A stretch of DNA of 64,000 bases from JASSUD01 sp031963405 (GCA_031963405.1 JASSUJ010000001.1:496001-560000), one strand, 5' to 3'. Shown: positions 1 to 9,183, counted from the stretch's first letter. Numbers and translations: made by a program. Notes: a model not told the origin generated them from the letters alone.

Positions 1-114
1 AATTCGAAGTGGGCTTGGTCTACGTGTTGAAGAAATAGAATTTGTAGATTGATCGGTTGATGTGCTTGAGCTATTAGGATGATGAACTGAAGAAGAGCCT
101 GAAACAGGGAGCAT
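1..114 (-). CDS. Ser/Thr-rich hypothetical protein, N-terminal fragment (runs off window)
   Basis: An ATG at 114 on the minus strand opens a frame that stays open for 38 codons to the window edge. It is preceded by AAGGA seven bases upstream, a good ribosome binding site. The visible N-terminus is dominated by Ser, Thr, Pro and Asn (about half of residues) with no hydrophobic signal. This resembles the disordered N-termini of the other accessory ORFs here (8749, 14574, 39115), and in pathogens and symbionts such N-termini often carry type III secretion signals. Only the start is visible, so function is unknown; the effector idea is inference. Confidence 0.5.
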   Translation of the reverse strand, partial: MLPVSGSSSVHHPNSSSTSTDQSTNSISSTRRPSPLRI

Positions 115-279
115 TTAATTTTCCTTAGAATGTGGTGATCTCACAAACTAACAAACTTTTTCATAAAAGCTGATCCGTTTTTTTGCCTAAAAAAGCCGAT
201 TCAACCCGCTCTCTACCTAAGGGAAAAACAAGGTAAGCGCACTGCCTAAATCGGCGTGCACACTGGCATTCAGCATTTG

Positions 280-765
280 CTACAGGTCGTTCTGTAAGCG
301 TTCACGCCATAAAAGCAGCTTTTCTTCGAAGGATAAGGCCGCATAAGCCGGGCTAGATGAAGGTAAGACAGCCGTTTGATAACCCGCAGCGCGCATAACC
401 GACTCAAAGCGGCCGGCTGCTTTACCGTTAAAGCCAATTTTACAAAGTTGTGGGGCAAGTTTTTTTAGTAAGGCAAAATCATTTGGGCTAGCGGCACGGA
501 TTGCCGTATCCAGGCTGCCGCTGCGCTCACACGCTGCGAGCACGTCCCACACGCCAATTTGATGCGCTAAAACGCGCTCAAGCCGCTGTGGGTAGTCAAG
601 TGCTACCAAAGGTTCGTCTAGTAGCTCTCCTAACAAACGCCAGAATTGATTGCGCGGATGCGCATAATATTGAGTCGCAGCAAGCGACGCTTCACCTGGA
701 AAACTACCCAGCAATAAGAGGCGCGTATCAGGCGCAAGCACTGGCGGGAAACCTGTCAGTCGCAT
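280..765 (-). CDS. DNA-deoxyinosine (hypoxanthine-DNA) glycosylase, UDG family 6
   Basis: This 161-residue protein fits the small uracil-DNA glycosylase superfamily, hypoxanthine-DNA glycosylase branch. Such enzymes excise deaminated bases (hypoxanthine from deoxyinosine) from DNA at the start of base excision repair. The N-terminal motif LLLGSFPGEASL (about residues 17-28) is the family's water-activating loop. YYAHPRNQFWR (about 33-43) is the conserved substrate-pocket motif, and a PSSSPAYA segment near residue 135 matches the C-terminal DNA-intercalation loop. Length is normal for the family. Its start overlaps the end of ubiC by 10 bases, so the two are probably cotranscribed. Family assignment is by motif recognition; MUG/TDG-like activity is the main alternative. 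Confidence 0.82.
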   Translation of the reverse strand: MRLTGFPPVLAPDTRLLLLGSFPGEASLAATQYYAHPRNQFWRLLGELLDEPLVALDYPQRLERVLAHQIGVWDVLAACERSGSLDTAIRAASPNDFALLKKLAPQLCKIGFNGKAAGRFESVMRAAGYQTAVLPSSSPAYAALSFEEKLLLWRERLQNDL

Positions 766-1355
766 GTGCTCACCTTAATCTTGTTGCGCTCGGCCAAACG
801 CATCCATAGCGTATCTAACAGACACTCTGTCACCAGTAACGGCACACCTTTGCGCACAAAAATTGAGCGGCGCGCAGCTAAGGTAGAGGTCTTGCTAGCT
901 TTTGCACCACCCATACATGCCAAGCGGTAAAGCGGATGACACCGGCTAATACGTCGGCTCGCCAGCACTGAACGCGTAATTGACTTGTCTTGATATAACA
1001 AAGTACTCAACGATTGAGTATGCAAGCCACGCAAGGCGCGCCAAACGCCACGACTAGCAGCCAATGGCACCACGCTACGCGCAGCTACAAAGGGCGTGCC
1101 ATTGACTCGCAACAAAACCTCGCGCACCCACAGTAGCGTTCGCGCATTTACGCCTAAACAGGCAGATTCATCCGCCCGCCCCAATTCAACGGCCTCTCGT
1201 ATCAGCAATACGTCAAACTGACCTAAGGCCGTCAAATGCTGCGTTAGCGAGCCGCCACGGCTTAGCCAATCTTTTTGGGTAGAAGAGAAAATGGCGCGTG
1301 GTGCGATGCGCCATTGTGAGTTAGCTGGATTGAAAAGCATCGGCATCCCAGACAA
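756..1355 (-). CDS. ubiC: Chorismate lyase (ubiquinone biosynthesis)
   Basis: Chorismate pyruvate-lyase converts chorismate to 4-hydroxybenzoate plus pyruvate, the first committed step of ubiquinone synthesis in the cytosol. The 199-residue sequence has the family pattern: an N-terminal W-R segment, the central LLIREAVELG and VLLRVNGTPFVAARSVVP stretch (about residues 50-100) and the GRI-like ISRCHPLYRL segment near residue 137. A downstream Met at residue 5 or 6 may be the real start. It lies between htpG and a DNA glycosylase on the same strand. The C-terminal tail is longer than in E. coli UbiC and basic. Ubiquinone supply fits the ubiquinone-dependent complex I encoded at the end of the window. 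Confidence 0.85.
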   Translation of the reverse strand: MSGMPMLFNPANSQWRIAPRAIFSSTQKDWLSRGGSLTQHLTALGQFDVLLIREAVELGRADESACLGVNARTLLWVREVLLRVNGTPFVAARSVVPLAASRGVWRALRGLHTQSLSTLLYQDKSITRSVLASRRISRCHPLYRLACMGGAKASKTSTLAARRSIFVRKGVPLLVTECLLDTLWMRLAERNKIKVSTCD

Positions 1356-1395
1356 AGCGTTCAGCCGGGCATATAGCCCAGCTGAACAGACTCTA

Positions 1396-3291
1396 TTAAG
1401 AATCGGCCAACAATAAAGCGTTTGTCCGCTTCACATAATTAGCTGGGTCTTCTAATGAGCCCCCTTCAGCCAATAATGCTTGATCAAATAACAGATAACA
1501 CCAGTCAGCAAAATCTGGCTGATCTAAAGTGAAGCGCTTATTTAGCCGCTCAATCAGTGGATGCTCAGCGTTAATTTCAAGAATTGGCTTAAAGTCAGGT
1601 GTTTTTTGGCCAGAAGCTTTTAATAGACGCTGCAAATAACCGCTCATTTCATCGTTATCCGCCACCAAGCAAGAAGGTGAGTCAGTGAGTCTAAAAGTGA
1701 GGCGCACTTCTTTGGCTTTCTCTTTCAGCACTTCCTGCATTTTTTCGAGTAGTGGCTTTAAGGTTTGATTGACTTCTTCCTGCGCTTTTTTGTCCTCATC
1801 ATTTAAGCCGCCTAAATCGAGGTCGCCACGCGCTACGCTGGTCATCGGCTTACCATCAAATTCGCGCAAGAACGAAAGCATCCACTCATCAACCCGCTCG
1901 GTAAGCAGCAAGACTTCCACCTCTTTTTTGCGGAACACTTCGAGATGCGGACTATTGCGAGCCGCCTGCCAACTATCCGCCGTCAGATAATAAATATGCG
2001 TTTGGCCCTCTTTCATCCGCTGCACATAATCAGCCAAGGTCACTGTTTGCTGAGCAGTATCAGCATGCGTGCTGGCAAAGCGCAATAATTTTGCAATACG
2101 CTCTCGGTTCGCTTGGTCTTCGCCCATCCCTTCTTTAAAAGCTTGACCAAAATTATCCCAAAAGGTTTGGTATTGGCTGGCATCTTTTTCTGCCAAGTCT
2201 TCCAACATAGTCAGCACACGCTTTGTCACTCCATCATGAATTGACTTCACATCGCGGCTTTGCTGCAAAAGTTCGCGTGACACATTGAGAGGCAAATCAT
2301 TGGAATCGACCACACCACGGATAAAGCGCAAATAAGATGGCAGCAGCTGCTTAGCGTCATCCATAATAAAAACGCGCTTCACATACAACTTCAAGCCGCT
2401 TGGCTGATCGCGATCCCACAAATCAAATGGCGCTCGTGCTGGCAAATACAACAGCTGGGTATATTCATTACGCCCTTCCACGCGATTATGCGTCCAAGCC
2501 AAAGGCGCTTCATTAGCATGCGTCAGATGCTGATAAAAATGCTGGTACTGCTCATCGCTAATTTCATTCTTCGCACGCGTCCAGATAGCGCTGGCTTGAT
2601 TAACCGTTTCGTCCTCATCTTGGCGCACCATTTCACCTTTTTCCTGATCCCATTCTTCTTTTTGCATCAAGATGGGCAAGGCGATATGGTCTGAATATTT
2701 TTGGATAACAGATTTCAGCTGCCACGCAGAGAGGAACTCATCTTCACCCTCGCGCAGATGCAAAATAATCGACGTACCACGGTCAGCACGCTCAATGGTT
2801 TCAAGGCTAAACTCGCCCTCGCCTGCACTTTCCCAGCGCACGCCTTCATTCGCGGATAACCCCGCGCGACGTGTTTCAACCGTAATTTTATTGGCAACAA
2901 TAAAACCCGAATAAAAACCTACCCCAAACTGGCCAATCAGCGCAGCATCTTTTTGCTCATCGCCTGATAGCTTGGTAAAAAATTCTTTTGTTCCTGAGCG
3001 CGCAATCGTGCCGAGATGCGAAACCACCTCATCACGGCTCATCCCAATACCGTTATCTTCAATCGTAATCGTGCGTGCCTCTTTGTCATACGACACACGA
3101 ATGCGCAAATTCGGATCATTTTCATACAGCGAAACATCAGCAATCGCCTCAAAACGCAACTTATCCGCCGCATCCGACGCATTTGAAATCAGCTCGCGCA
3201 TAAAAATTTCTTTATGGCTATATAGCGAATGAATCATCAAGTGCAGAAGCTGCTTCACTTCCGCCTGGAAGCTCATGGTTTCTTGTGCCAT
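1396..3291 (-). CDS. htpG: Molecular chaperone HtpG (Hsp90)
   Basis: Bacterial Hsp90, an ATP-driven dimeric chaperone of the cytosol. The 631-residue length is typical. The N-terminal GHKL ATPase domain shows ELISNASDAADKLR (about residues 34-47), DNGIGM and the GQFGVGFYS loop. The middle domain has VKRVFIMDD and the SRE-LLQ segment (NVSRELLQQ), followed by the C-terminal dimerisation domain. The ATG at 3291 has a GAGGA ribosome binding site nine bases upstream. A sigma-32-like promoter lies 60-80 bases upstream. No truncation or missing ATPase residue is visible. Downstream on the same strand come ubiC and the hypoxanthine-DNA glycosylase. Confidence 0.97.
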   Translation of the reverse strand: MAQETMSFQAEVKQLLHLMIHSLYSHKEIFMRELISNASDAADKLRFEAIADVSLYENDPNLRIRVSYDKEARTITIEDNGIGMSRDEVVSHLGTIARSGTKEFFTKLSGDEQKDAALIGQFGVGFYSGFIVANKITVETRRAGLSANEGVRWESAGEGEFSLETIERADRGTSIILHLREGEDEFLSAWQLKSVIQKYSDHIALPILMQKEEWDQEKGEMVRQDEDETVNQASAIWTRAKNEISDEQYQHFYQHLTHANEAPLAWTHNRVEGRNEYTQLLYLPARAPFDLWDRDQPSGLKLYVKRVFIMDDAKQLLPSYLRFIRGVVDSNDLPLNVSRELLQQSRDVKSIHDGVTKRVLTMLEDLAEKDASQYQTFWDNFGQAFKEGMGEDQANRERIAKLLRFASTHADTAQQTVTLADYVQRMKEGQTHIYYLTADSWQAARNSPHLEVFRKKEVEVLLLTERVDEWMLSFLREFDGKPMTSVARGDLDLGGLNDEDKKAQEEVNQTLKPLLEKMQEVLKEKAKEVRLTFRLTDSPSCLVADNDEMSGYLQRLLKASGQKTPDFKPILEINAEHPLIERLNKRFTLDQPDFADWCYLLFDQALLAEGGSLEDPANYVKRTNALLLADS

Positions 3292-3350
3292 GGTCTAAAT
3301 CCTCAAAAACGTTAAATCATAAAAATTAGGTAACCCACCAATAATGGGGA

Positions 3351-3370
3351 CGGCTTGGCTGTTTTTCAAT
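3351..3370 (-). promoter_or_regulatory. Sigma-32 (heat shock) promoter of htpG
   Basis: Read on the minus strand there is TTGAAA (3369-3364), a 4-base plus 10-base gap and then CCCCATTAT (3359-3351). This matches the heat-shock consensus CTTGAAA / CCCCATNT with spacing in the accepted range. It sits about 60 bases upstream of the htpG start, and htpG is a classical RpoH regulon member. A short hairpin (CTAAGCTC/GAGCTTAG, 3380-3405) lies just upstream and may separate htpG from alkB. Confidence 0.7.
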
Positions 3371-3545
3371 GCCTTAAACCTAAGCTCTCATCAATTCGAG
3401 CTTAGAAGCGATATAAAGGTTGGCAGAATTGTACCCAATAAGTTTTTCGCTAACCTTAACGCCAGGCTAAGACAGCATCCTGCAAGCGCTGCTCTAACAG
3501 CAAACTACACAATACAACGTCTCTATGACTAGTGTTATTCCAATC

Positions 3546-4199
3546 TCAGCGTACCTTACGAAAGGTGAGATTAATGCGTTGCGCACCTAGCAAAGGATGG
3601 TGGTCTTCTCTGAGGGGTAATACGCCGTGATAACGCAGTCGATCCTCTCCACCCCACACCACAACATCACCATGTACTAATTGAGTGCGTACGGTCTTAC
3701 CGCTACGCTCGAGCGTACCGAATAGAAAAATAGCGGGCGCCCCAAGAGACACTGAGACGATGGGAGAGTTTAAATCATCCTCACTTTTATCCTGATGCAA
3801 AGAGAGTCGACTTCCTGGCAAATAACGATTAACTAGGCAAGCATCTGGCTTGAAATTATCAAACCCTGCCTCGGCAGCTGCCTCGCGTGCTAATTGAGCA
3901 AAAAAAGCAGGCATCGAAGGCCAAGCTAAACCAGTTTCCGGGTCTTTCTCCGTGTATCGATAACCATCTCGATCAGAAAACCAGCCCAGTTGCCCACAAT
4001 TCATTAACCCAACCGACATCGTGAAACCACCGGGCGTAACGAGATACCGAAAAGCTGTTTGTTGTTGCAGCGCATGAATAGCTGGCAATAGCTTATCGAC
4101 ATAAGGCTCAGCAAAGCCACGCAAAATAAAAGAGCGAGGCCCAATCACTTCACGACTGCCATGAGATGGAGGGAAAAGATCGAATGTTATGGATTTCAT
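3546..4199 (-). CDS. alkB: DNA oxidative demethylase AlkB
   Basis: An Fe(II)/2-oxoglutarate-dependent dioxygenase that removes methyl groups from 1-methyladenine and 3-methylcytosine in DNA. The 217-residue protein carries the full metal site. LHQDKSEDD supplies the HxD pair (about residues 135-140), RYHGV the distal His (about 190), and RINLTFRKV the 2-oxoglutarate-binding arginines at the C-terminus. NRYLPGSRLSLHQD is the family signature. It stands alone, 250 bases upstream of htpG on the same strand, with 180 bases of AT-rich sequence upstream. Together with ada at 23.4-24.5 kb it gives the organism an alkylation-repair set. Confidence 0.93.
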   Translation of the reverse strand: MKSITFDLFPPSHGSREVIGPRSFILRGFAEPYVDKLLPAIHALQQQTAFRYLVTPGGFTMSVGLMNCGQLGWFSDRDGYRYTEKDPETGLAWPSMPAFFAQLAREAAAEAGFDNFKPDACLVNRYLPGSRLSLHQDKSEDDLNSPIVSVSLGAPAIFLFGTLERSGKTVRTQLVHGDVVVWGGEDRLRYHGVLPLREDHHPLLGAQRINLTFRKVR

Positions 4200-4378
4200 T
4201 AGTCTTATTCAATCAAAGACTGCCCGTTAAAAAGTAAAGCAACGCTAAAATTAATAATCAAAAAAATAGTAAAAACAACCTATAGCTCAAAAAAAGAAAT
4301 AACTTTTAAATAAAAGGAATTTTTAAAAAATCTTATTAAATATACCATCACCACATCTAAAATTAACAAAAAAATATT

Positions 4379-5413
4379 ATGAATATAAGTCCTTCATTAC
4401 TCCCTTTACACAGAATATTTGAGCAAAATAGCAATACCAATCAAAATCAATTCAAAGCCTTCCAAGAAAATCTTGAAGAAGTTTTAAGAAAAAAAATTAA
4501 TACACAAGAAAATAACAAAGAATATGACGAAGCCAAACTATGCGATCAAAGCATAAAATCTATTATAGTTGATGAATTATGGAATGAAGTAGAAGACTTT
4601 GAACAATTAAGCAAAGAAATTTTTTATGGAATGGAAAAAATAATAGAAGGAGTTAAAAAATTTAATTTCAAAATACAAAACATAAGCCTTTACAATGATT
4701 TTTTATGGGAAAATAGAAGTATTCCCAAATCACACTTATTATTACTTGATGCGCTAGCAAATAAACAAGACATAAAAAATCTTTCTCTATGGGCAGCCAA
4801 TATTGCCACAAATAAAAATTCATTTTATTGCAGATTACCCCTAAATATAAATGAGGCATTAAAAAATGATTGGATGATTTCATTAGGGATGAATACGCAC
4901 CCAGAAGAAAAGAGTAGCGTCGGTCATTTTATTAAAGACTTTCCATTTGGGGAAATATTAGAAGCCTCCAATCATGGAGGGATTCTATATAAAAAGCTAC
5001 CTACAACAACAGATGAACTAATAAATAAAATTATTAATGTTATAAAAAATAATAGAAATATAGAAATTGATGTCTTATTTTTAGATCAAAACGAAATTAG
5101 AACTGAGCATATAGAAGAATTAGCAAAAATACTATCAGACAAAAAAATTGGCACTCTATCCCTCGCCTGCAATCCAGGAATTAGAGGGGAAGGTGCACGC
5201 ATATTATGCCAGTATATTAAAAATTCCGGGGTTAGATATTTAGATTTATCAAATTGCTCTATTGATTTTTACAGCGCAAAAATTTTAATTGAAAATCTAC
5301 CGAATTCAATAAACTTCATTGATTTATCATACAACATTCCAATTAAACAACTAAGAGATTTCATTTCTTCTACGCTAAACAAAAAAGGAATTAAACACTC
5401 TATAGAAGGATAG
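4379..5413 (+). CDS. Leucine-rich-repeat protein, RNase-inhibitor type (candidate effector)
   Basis: A 344-residue AT-rich protein with no signal peptide. The N-terminal 200 residues are charged and probably helical, with no family I recognise. The C-terminal part (about residues 215-330) holds LRRs of about 28 residues with the pattern LxLxxNxI, for example VLFLDQNEIR, LSLACNPGIR and YLDLSNCSID, spaced as in NLR/RNase-inhibitor repeats. LRR proteins bind other proteins and in bacteria are often host-directed. No clear Shine-Dalgarno precedes this ATG, so the start is uncertain. Base composition is far more AT-rich than alkB next door, which suggests transfer or relaxed selection. The host-effector role is inference. 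Confidence 0.6.
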   Translation: MNISPSLLPLHRIFEQNSNTNQNQFKAFQENLEEVLRKKINTQENNKEYDEAKLCDQSIKSIIVDELWNEVEDFEQLSKEIFYGMEKIIEGVKKFNFKIQNISLYNDFLWENRSIPKSHLLLLDALANKQDIKNLSLWAANIATNKNSFYCRLPLNINEALKNDWMISLGMNTHPEEKSSVGHFIKDFPFGEILEASNHGGILYKKLPTTTDELINKIINVIKNNRNIEIDVLFLDQNEIRTEHIEELAKILSDKKIGTLSLACNPGIRGEGARILCQYIKNSGVRYLDLSNCSIDFYSAKILIENLPNSINFIDLSYNIPIKQLRDFISSTLNKKGIKHSIEG

Positions 5414-5591
5414 AATGCTTAATGTTTAATATTTATCATTAAATTATTAATATAATTTTATATAAATAATTAGCAGAAGATAAAAATACACAAACTTGCT
5501 ATGAATTAGGGAGTGCTAAGTCTGGCAGTACCCAACAGATAATCTTGCATCAATAAAAGCCTTAACCCCTCCTGTGTTGATTCATAAAAAA

Positions 5592-5632
5592 ACACCCTAA
5601 AAGTTCGGAGCAGCGTCTAGCTTTTAGGGTGT
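5592..5632 (-). terminator. Rho-independent terminator of the 584-residue coiled-coil gene
   Basis: The 12-base stem ACACCCTAAAAG/CTTTTAGGGTGT encloses a 17-base loop. On the minus strand it is followed directly by a run of seven T residues (complement of 5585-5591). It lies 60 bases beyond the stop codon at 5692. Confidence 0.75.
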
Positions 5633-5691
5633 AGTTCAAAAACAGGGCTTTAGAAGCGCATTAACAAAGCTAAGATCTTTGCTAGCTTTGA

Positions 5692-7446
5692 TCAAAGTTG
5701 AGCAGCTTTTAGTACATCTTCAGACGCTAGTTTTATTTGGCTATGGTTAATTTCCGCATGCTTGAATAATTCGTTTTCTATCTCTTCTGAATTCATTCCT
5801 TCTTCCAAATATAAAGGTTTCAATTCTTGCAAGCTCTGCCAATATTGATTATCTTTTTCATCAAGGAAGAATTTTATTTTTCCAGATAGAGGAAAGTTAT
5901 TCACCAGATTTTGGACAGCTTCGCGATAATTTTTATCAGGACTTAATCCGTCGCTAATGAGAGATGAAAGTATTTGGTCGCTTTGACTATCTGTCAGCTG
6001 AACCCCAGCTTCATTAGAGATTTTTACCAAGCTATTACGTAAATTTTGCGCTTCAATTTGAAAGGCATTTTCATATTTCTTTTTAAGTTTTCGATGCTCA
6101 ACAAGCGTAAGCGTAGAGGTGCGCTCAGCTTCATTAAATTTCTCTTGTATTAATAACTTTAAATCTTGAATTTCTTGGCTAAGGGAGGTCTGCATAGCCG
6201 AGGGCGTTGTCATGCCTTCTTGTGGTGCTCGCGTACTGGCAGCAACGGCATTTTTTGCGCGTGGCTTATGCAGATCGCTCTTAAGTATTTGAGTCGATTC
6301 ATCTTCGACTTTTGCAGTGGCTGCGTGCATTTCATTTGATTGCGTACTGGCTTGGGCAAATGCTTGCTCATTGCGCTGAGCAAAGGTCATTTCAACTTTG
6401 GCTTTCTCATTCTTTATATCTTGTTCAAGTAAATCAATCACTCCTTTTATGAGTTTTTTACTTTTTACTTGCGGTAAGGTTTGGGAAGTAAACTCTTTTG
6501 CACCGGCTTTTAATATGAAGCTTGCTGACGTACAAATGGCAGCCGTAATGCCCATATCTAAGAATAGAGAAAACAAGCTAATAACCCCAACAAACAAATC
6601 TAAACGCCACTCCCAAGCGCTGGGTAAAGATTGGTTTTCCGTTATTTCTGCTATTACGTTACTCAGCTTTTTAATGCGACTATCAATTTTTGCAATAAAT
6701 TCAGCATTTTGTTCTTGGCTTAATATCTCTAGTTCGTCTGGATATTGAGCAGAGCGTTTATCGAGGTATTCAATAAAATCATGGCTAATATCAAATATCT
6801 CGATCAATTGAGCTTGTATATTTTTTTTATCTAATTCTCTGTCTTCTGAGGTGAACCACCACTCACTATCTAAATCACAGTAATAATTCTTGATACTTTG
6901 TAATTTTTTTGAAAGTGATTCATAGAATTCACTCTGCTTATCCGATTTTTTAGCCGACGGCGCTTCATCCGTGGCAAGGTAAATCACGAGTGGATGTTTG
7001 TCGACGACATATCTGACCTCGCGCAGATTACCGCTTGAATCTAAATATTCTTCTACTTCGAACTCTCGCTTGCCTATTAATGTTTGATCACGATAAGCCA
7101 GCTTACGAAGCTCTCCATCGCTATCGTGATATAGCTTTATTTCTTTTTCTCTTCCTAGAGGAGTGACAGTTTGCGTCAGCTGAACAGAATCGAAGCTAGC
7201 ATTTTCAGCAGCGACAAGCGTATTAATCGAAGCAGTGTCACTGAAAAAATCTTTTACTTCTTCCATGTGTTGAGCTAACGAAGCATCGCTTAGTTGTGTA
7301 GTAGCGGCATTATCCGGTGGGCAAGCTCGGCTTTTAACGTTCTTTTTACTATTTTTAACCCGTCCCTCTTTCACCGCTTTGCGCAGATTTTTTGCATACT
7401 CCGCTGGTTCGCGAGAAGGGAATATTGGCGATGTTTTCAAAGACAT
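5692..7446 (-). CDS. Hypothetical coiled-coil protein with central membrane hairpin
   Basis: A 584-residue protein of no family I recognise. The start is supported by AAGGGGG about eight bases upstream. Residues 1-60 are basic and Ser/Pro-containing with no signal peptide. Residues 80-170 are acidic and contain YHDSDGELRKLAYRD-like strands. Residues 170-275 are helical. Around residues 280-315 two adjacent hydrophobic stretches (LFVGVISLFSLFLDMGI and AAICTSASFIL) could form a membrane hairpin. The remainder is Gln/Lys/Glu-rich, probably coiled coil. The architecture (soluble N-terminus, hairpin, coiled coil) recalls secreted translocator or inclusion-membrane-type proteins, but that is a guess. 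It has its own terminator and stands alone among accessory genes. Confidence 0.55.
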   Translation of the reverse strand: MSLKTSPIFPSREPAEYAKNLRKAVKEGRVKNSKKNVKSRACPPDNAATTQLSDASLAQHMEEVKDFFSDTASINTLVAAENASFDSVQLTQTVTPLGREKEIKLYHDSDGELRKLAYRDQTLIGKREFEVEEYLDSSGNLREVRYVVDKHPLVIYLATDEAPSAKKSDKQSEFYESLSKKLQSIKNYYCDLDSEWWFTSEDRELDKKNIQAQLIEIFDISHDFIEYLDKRSAQYPDELEILSQEQNAEFIAKIDSRIKKLSNVIAEITENQSLPSAWEWRLDLFVGVISLFSLFLDMGITAAICTSASFILKAGAKEFTSQTLPQVKSKKLIKGVIDLLEQDIKNEKAKVEMTFAQRNEQAFAQASTQSNEMHAATAKVEDESTQILKSDLHKPRAKNAVAASTRAPQEGMTTPSAMQTSLSQEIQDLKLLIQEKFNEAERTSTLTLVEHRKLKKKYENAFQIEAQNLRNSLVKISNEAGVQLTDSQSDQILSSLISDGLSPDKNYREAVQNLVNNFPLSGKIKFFLDEKDNQYWQSLQELKPLYLEEGMNSEEIENELFKHAEINHSQIKLASEDVLKAAQL

Positions 7447-7856
7447 CCTATTACCCCCTTGTCTGTTGGCATTACAATTTCAAGAAAAACTTACTATTCT
7501 AATGATTTAGCATTCAACTAAGTTAAGCAAAAGACCTTAGATGTCTATTGCAAGCGAGCGGAAAACCTTAGGTAAGGAGGTATCGCTTAAAGAAAGGCAA
7601 CGACGAAGAAGCCCTGAAAAATTCTTAGCCTCTGTCTATAAATCGCTTTTTTATGCCTTGCCTATAACAATGCTATAAAAAGCAAGCAGCACTAGGCCAT
7701 GAAATGCACATACTTATTACTATCCCATTTCACGCTAATCGATTGCGCTTCCTAGTGTATTCTGCAAAATATACGCGGCTTTATTCTTGATTTTGACGCC
7801 CGAGCATAGGAAATCATTAAAAATGGCTTGCCCATTCACTAATCAAAAAGGAAGGT
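7447..7856. other. Non-coding spacer, no feature recognised
   Basis: These 410 bases separate the divergent 584-residue gene and yggT. I see no ORF with coding character, no tRNA and no strong hairpin. It must hold the promoters of both genes, but I cannot place them with confidence. The yggT ribosome binding site AAGGAAGG lies at its right end. Confidence 0.5.
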
Positions 7857-8408
7857 TTGATGTTTGACGAAATTTCAGTTTTTTTAATTAACATCGTTTT
7901 TACACTTTTCGGGAGCCTCCTATTGCTGCGTGCTTGGATGCAGACAGTGAATGTCGTTTCACACTCAGTTCTATCGCACACCGTTTGGCAAGCTACCGAC
8001 TGGCTGGTGCGTCCGCTGCATCGGGTTCTACCTAAGCAAAGTAAAATTGATGGCGTGAGTTTACTTGCCGCTTGGCTCACTGCCTTGGTCTATTTAGTGT
8101 TATTGACTCTCTCAGGCGGTGGCGATCCACTTAGCCTTTTACCTAGCGGGCTGATCGTTGCGCTTTTGATTGTCTTTAAGTGGGCGCTTAATTTATTGAT
8201 TTGGTCCACCCTGATCTTCAGTATTTTGTCATGGGCCATGCCGCAATCGCCCGCCTTTGCAGTTCTGTATCACCTCACCGCGCCGTTACTCCATCCAATC
8301 CGCCGCTTCTTGCCACAAACTAAAGGCCTAGATTTGTCTCCACTGATTTTATTAGTGTTAGCGCAGATAGTCTTGATAGTGGTTACGCGCGTTAGCTTGG
8401 GGCTTTGA
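7857..8408 (+). CDS. YggT family membrane protein
   Basis: A 183-residue integral membrane protein with two YGGT modules, each a pair of hydrophobic helices with a conserved RxxLxP/R motif. WLVRPLHRVLPKQ (about residues 42-55) and HLTAPLLHPIRRFLPQ (about 136-151) are the two diagnostic segments. YggT proteins sit in the inner membrane and have been linked to osmotic tolerance, cell shape and membrane-protein assembly; the biochemical role is not settled. The ATG has a strong AAGGAAGG site six bases upstream. It is an isolated core gene between two accessory ORFs. Confidence 0.88.
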   Translation: MMFDEISVFLINIVFTLFGSLLLLRAWMQTVNVVSHSVLSHTVWQATDWLVRPLHRVLPKQSKIDGVSLLAAWLTALVYLVLLTLSGGGDPLSLLPSGLIVALLIVFKWALNLLIWSTLIFSILSWAMPQSPAFAVLYHLTAPLLHPIRRFLPQTKGLDLSPLILLVLAQIVLIVVTRVSLGL

Positions 8409-8748
8409 AATTTAGCCTTTGACCCTACCGGAGCCGCAATGTGCAGCAACAAATATAAAAGCGCTAAGCAACGCTGCACATTTGACAAAAACATAGCTTT
8501 TTAAAAAAAGCTAATTAAGGAATAGCTGCTTATTAAAAGCTTATTTAAGCTACGCATTCTTGCTAGCCAATAACTTCGCCTAAGCATTTATTTTTTCCGA
8601 TTTCATTCCCTATCTTTATAAGCATCCTCCTATAGTGGACGGGAGGATGAACTCATCTGGCTTATACAACAAGATAGAGCGCTTTAAAATAAAAGAGTGA
8701 TTATTTAATCTAGATTATCAAACCCTGATTTGGCGTATGGAGAAAATA
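8409..8748. other. Spacer with one hairpin downstream of yggT
   Basis: A 10-base stem AATGTGCAGC/GCTGCACATT (8438-8447 with 8473-8482) with a 25-base AT-rich loop lies about 30 bases after the yggT stop. It may end its transcript, though only a short A/T stretch follows. The rest is AT-rich without a recognisable gene; it presumably holds the promoter of the next ORF. Confidence 0.4.
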
Positions 8749-9183
8749 ATGAAAATAAATGCAAATACTGAGCAACCCGCCCCACCCTCTATCTCACCAC
8801 TCTCCTCTCCCACACCATCTTCTAAGTCGAAAAGGATAGGAGATCTATATGGTTCACTAAGCGGGGGGCAAGCCCGCTCTGATCCTTGGAGTCAGGGGAA
8901 AACACAACAGTTAAATAGAAATCCTTCATCTTCCGAGTCCATTGAGAAACGCGCAAAATCTGCCCCGCGCCCCTCTGCAAAACCTCCTACAACTCCGCCT
9001 GTGTCGCGACCCAGTCCTACTAACCTGCATCAGCCAATTTCACCTCCTAAATCTAAGAAAGTGTCCCCCGCTGTGATTGGAGGCAGTATTGGAGGGGTGG
9101 TAATAGCTTTGGCAATGATTGCAGTTCTAATCCACTGCTACAAGAAAACGCAAAAAAGGAGAAATAACTTTAGTGATACTTAA
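8749..9183 (+). CDS. Pro/Ser-rich single-pass membrane protein (tail region basic)
   Basis: The start at 8749 is preferred over 8737 because GGAG (8739-8742) lies six bases upstream of it. The 144-residue product begins with a disordered region, residues 1-105, rich in Pro, Ser and Lys with several PxxP motifs. One transmembrane helix follows (VIGGSIGGVVIALAMIAVLI) containing GxxxG-type spacing, then a short basic Cys-containing tail (HCYKKTQKRR). With no N-terminal signal, the TM would act as a C-terminal anchor. The layout resembles eukaryotic type I or tail-anchored membrane proteins more than typical bacterial ones. No family is recognised; a secreted host-membrane protein is possible but unproven. 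Confidence 0.5.
   Translation: MKINANTEQPAPPSISPLSSPTPSSKSKRIGDLYGSLSGGQARSDPWSQGKTQQLNRNPSSSESIEKRAKSAPRPSAKPPTTPPVSRPSPTNLHQPISPPKSKKVSPAVIGGSIGGVVIALAMIAVLIHCYKKTQKRRNNFSDT

Noticed and set aside
3344..3532. 62-codon plus-strand ORF between htpG and alkB
   Set aside because: It runs antisense through the sigma-32 promoter and hairpin, with no ribosome binding site or recognisable protein.
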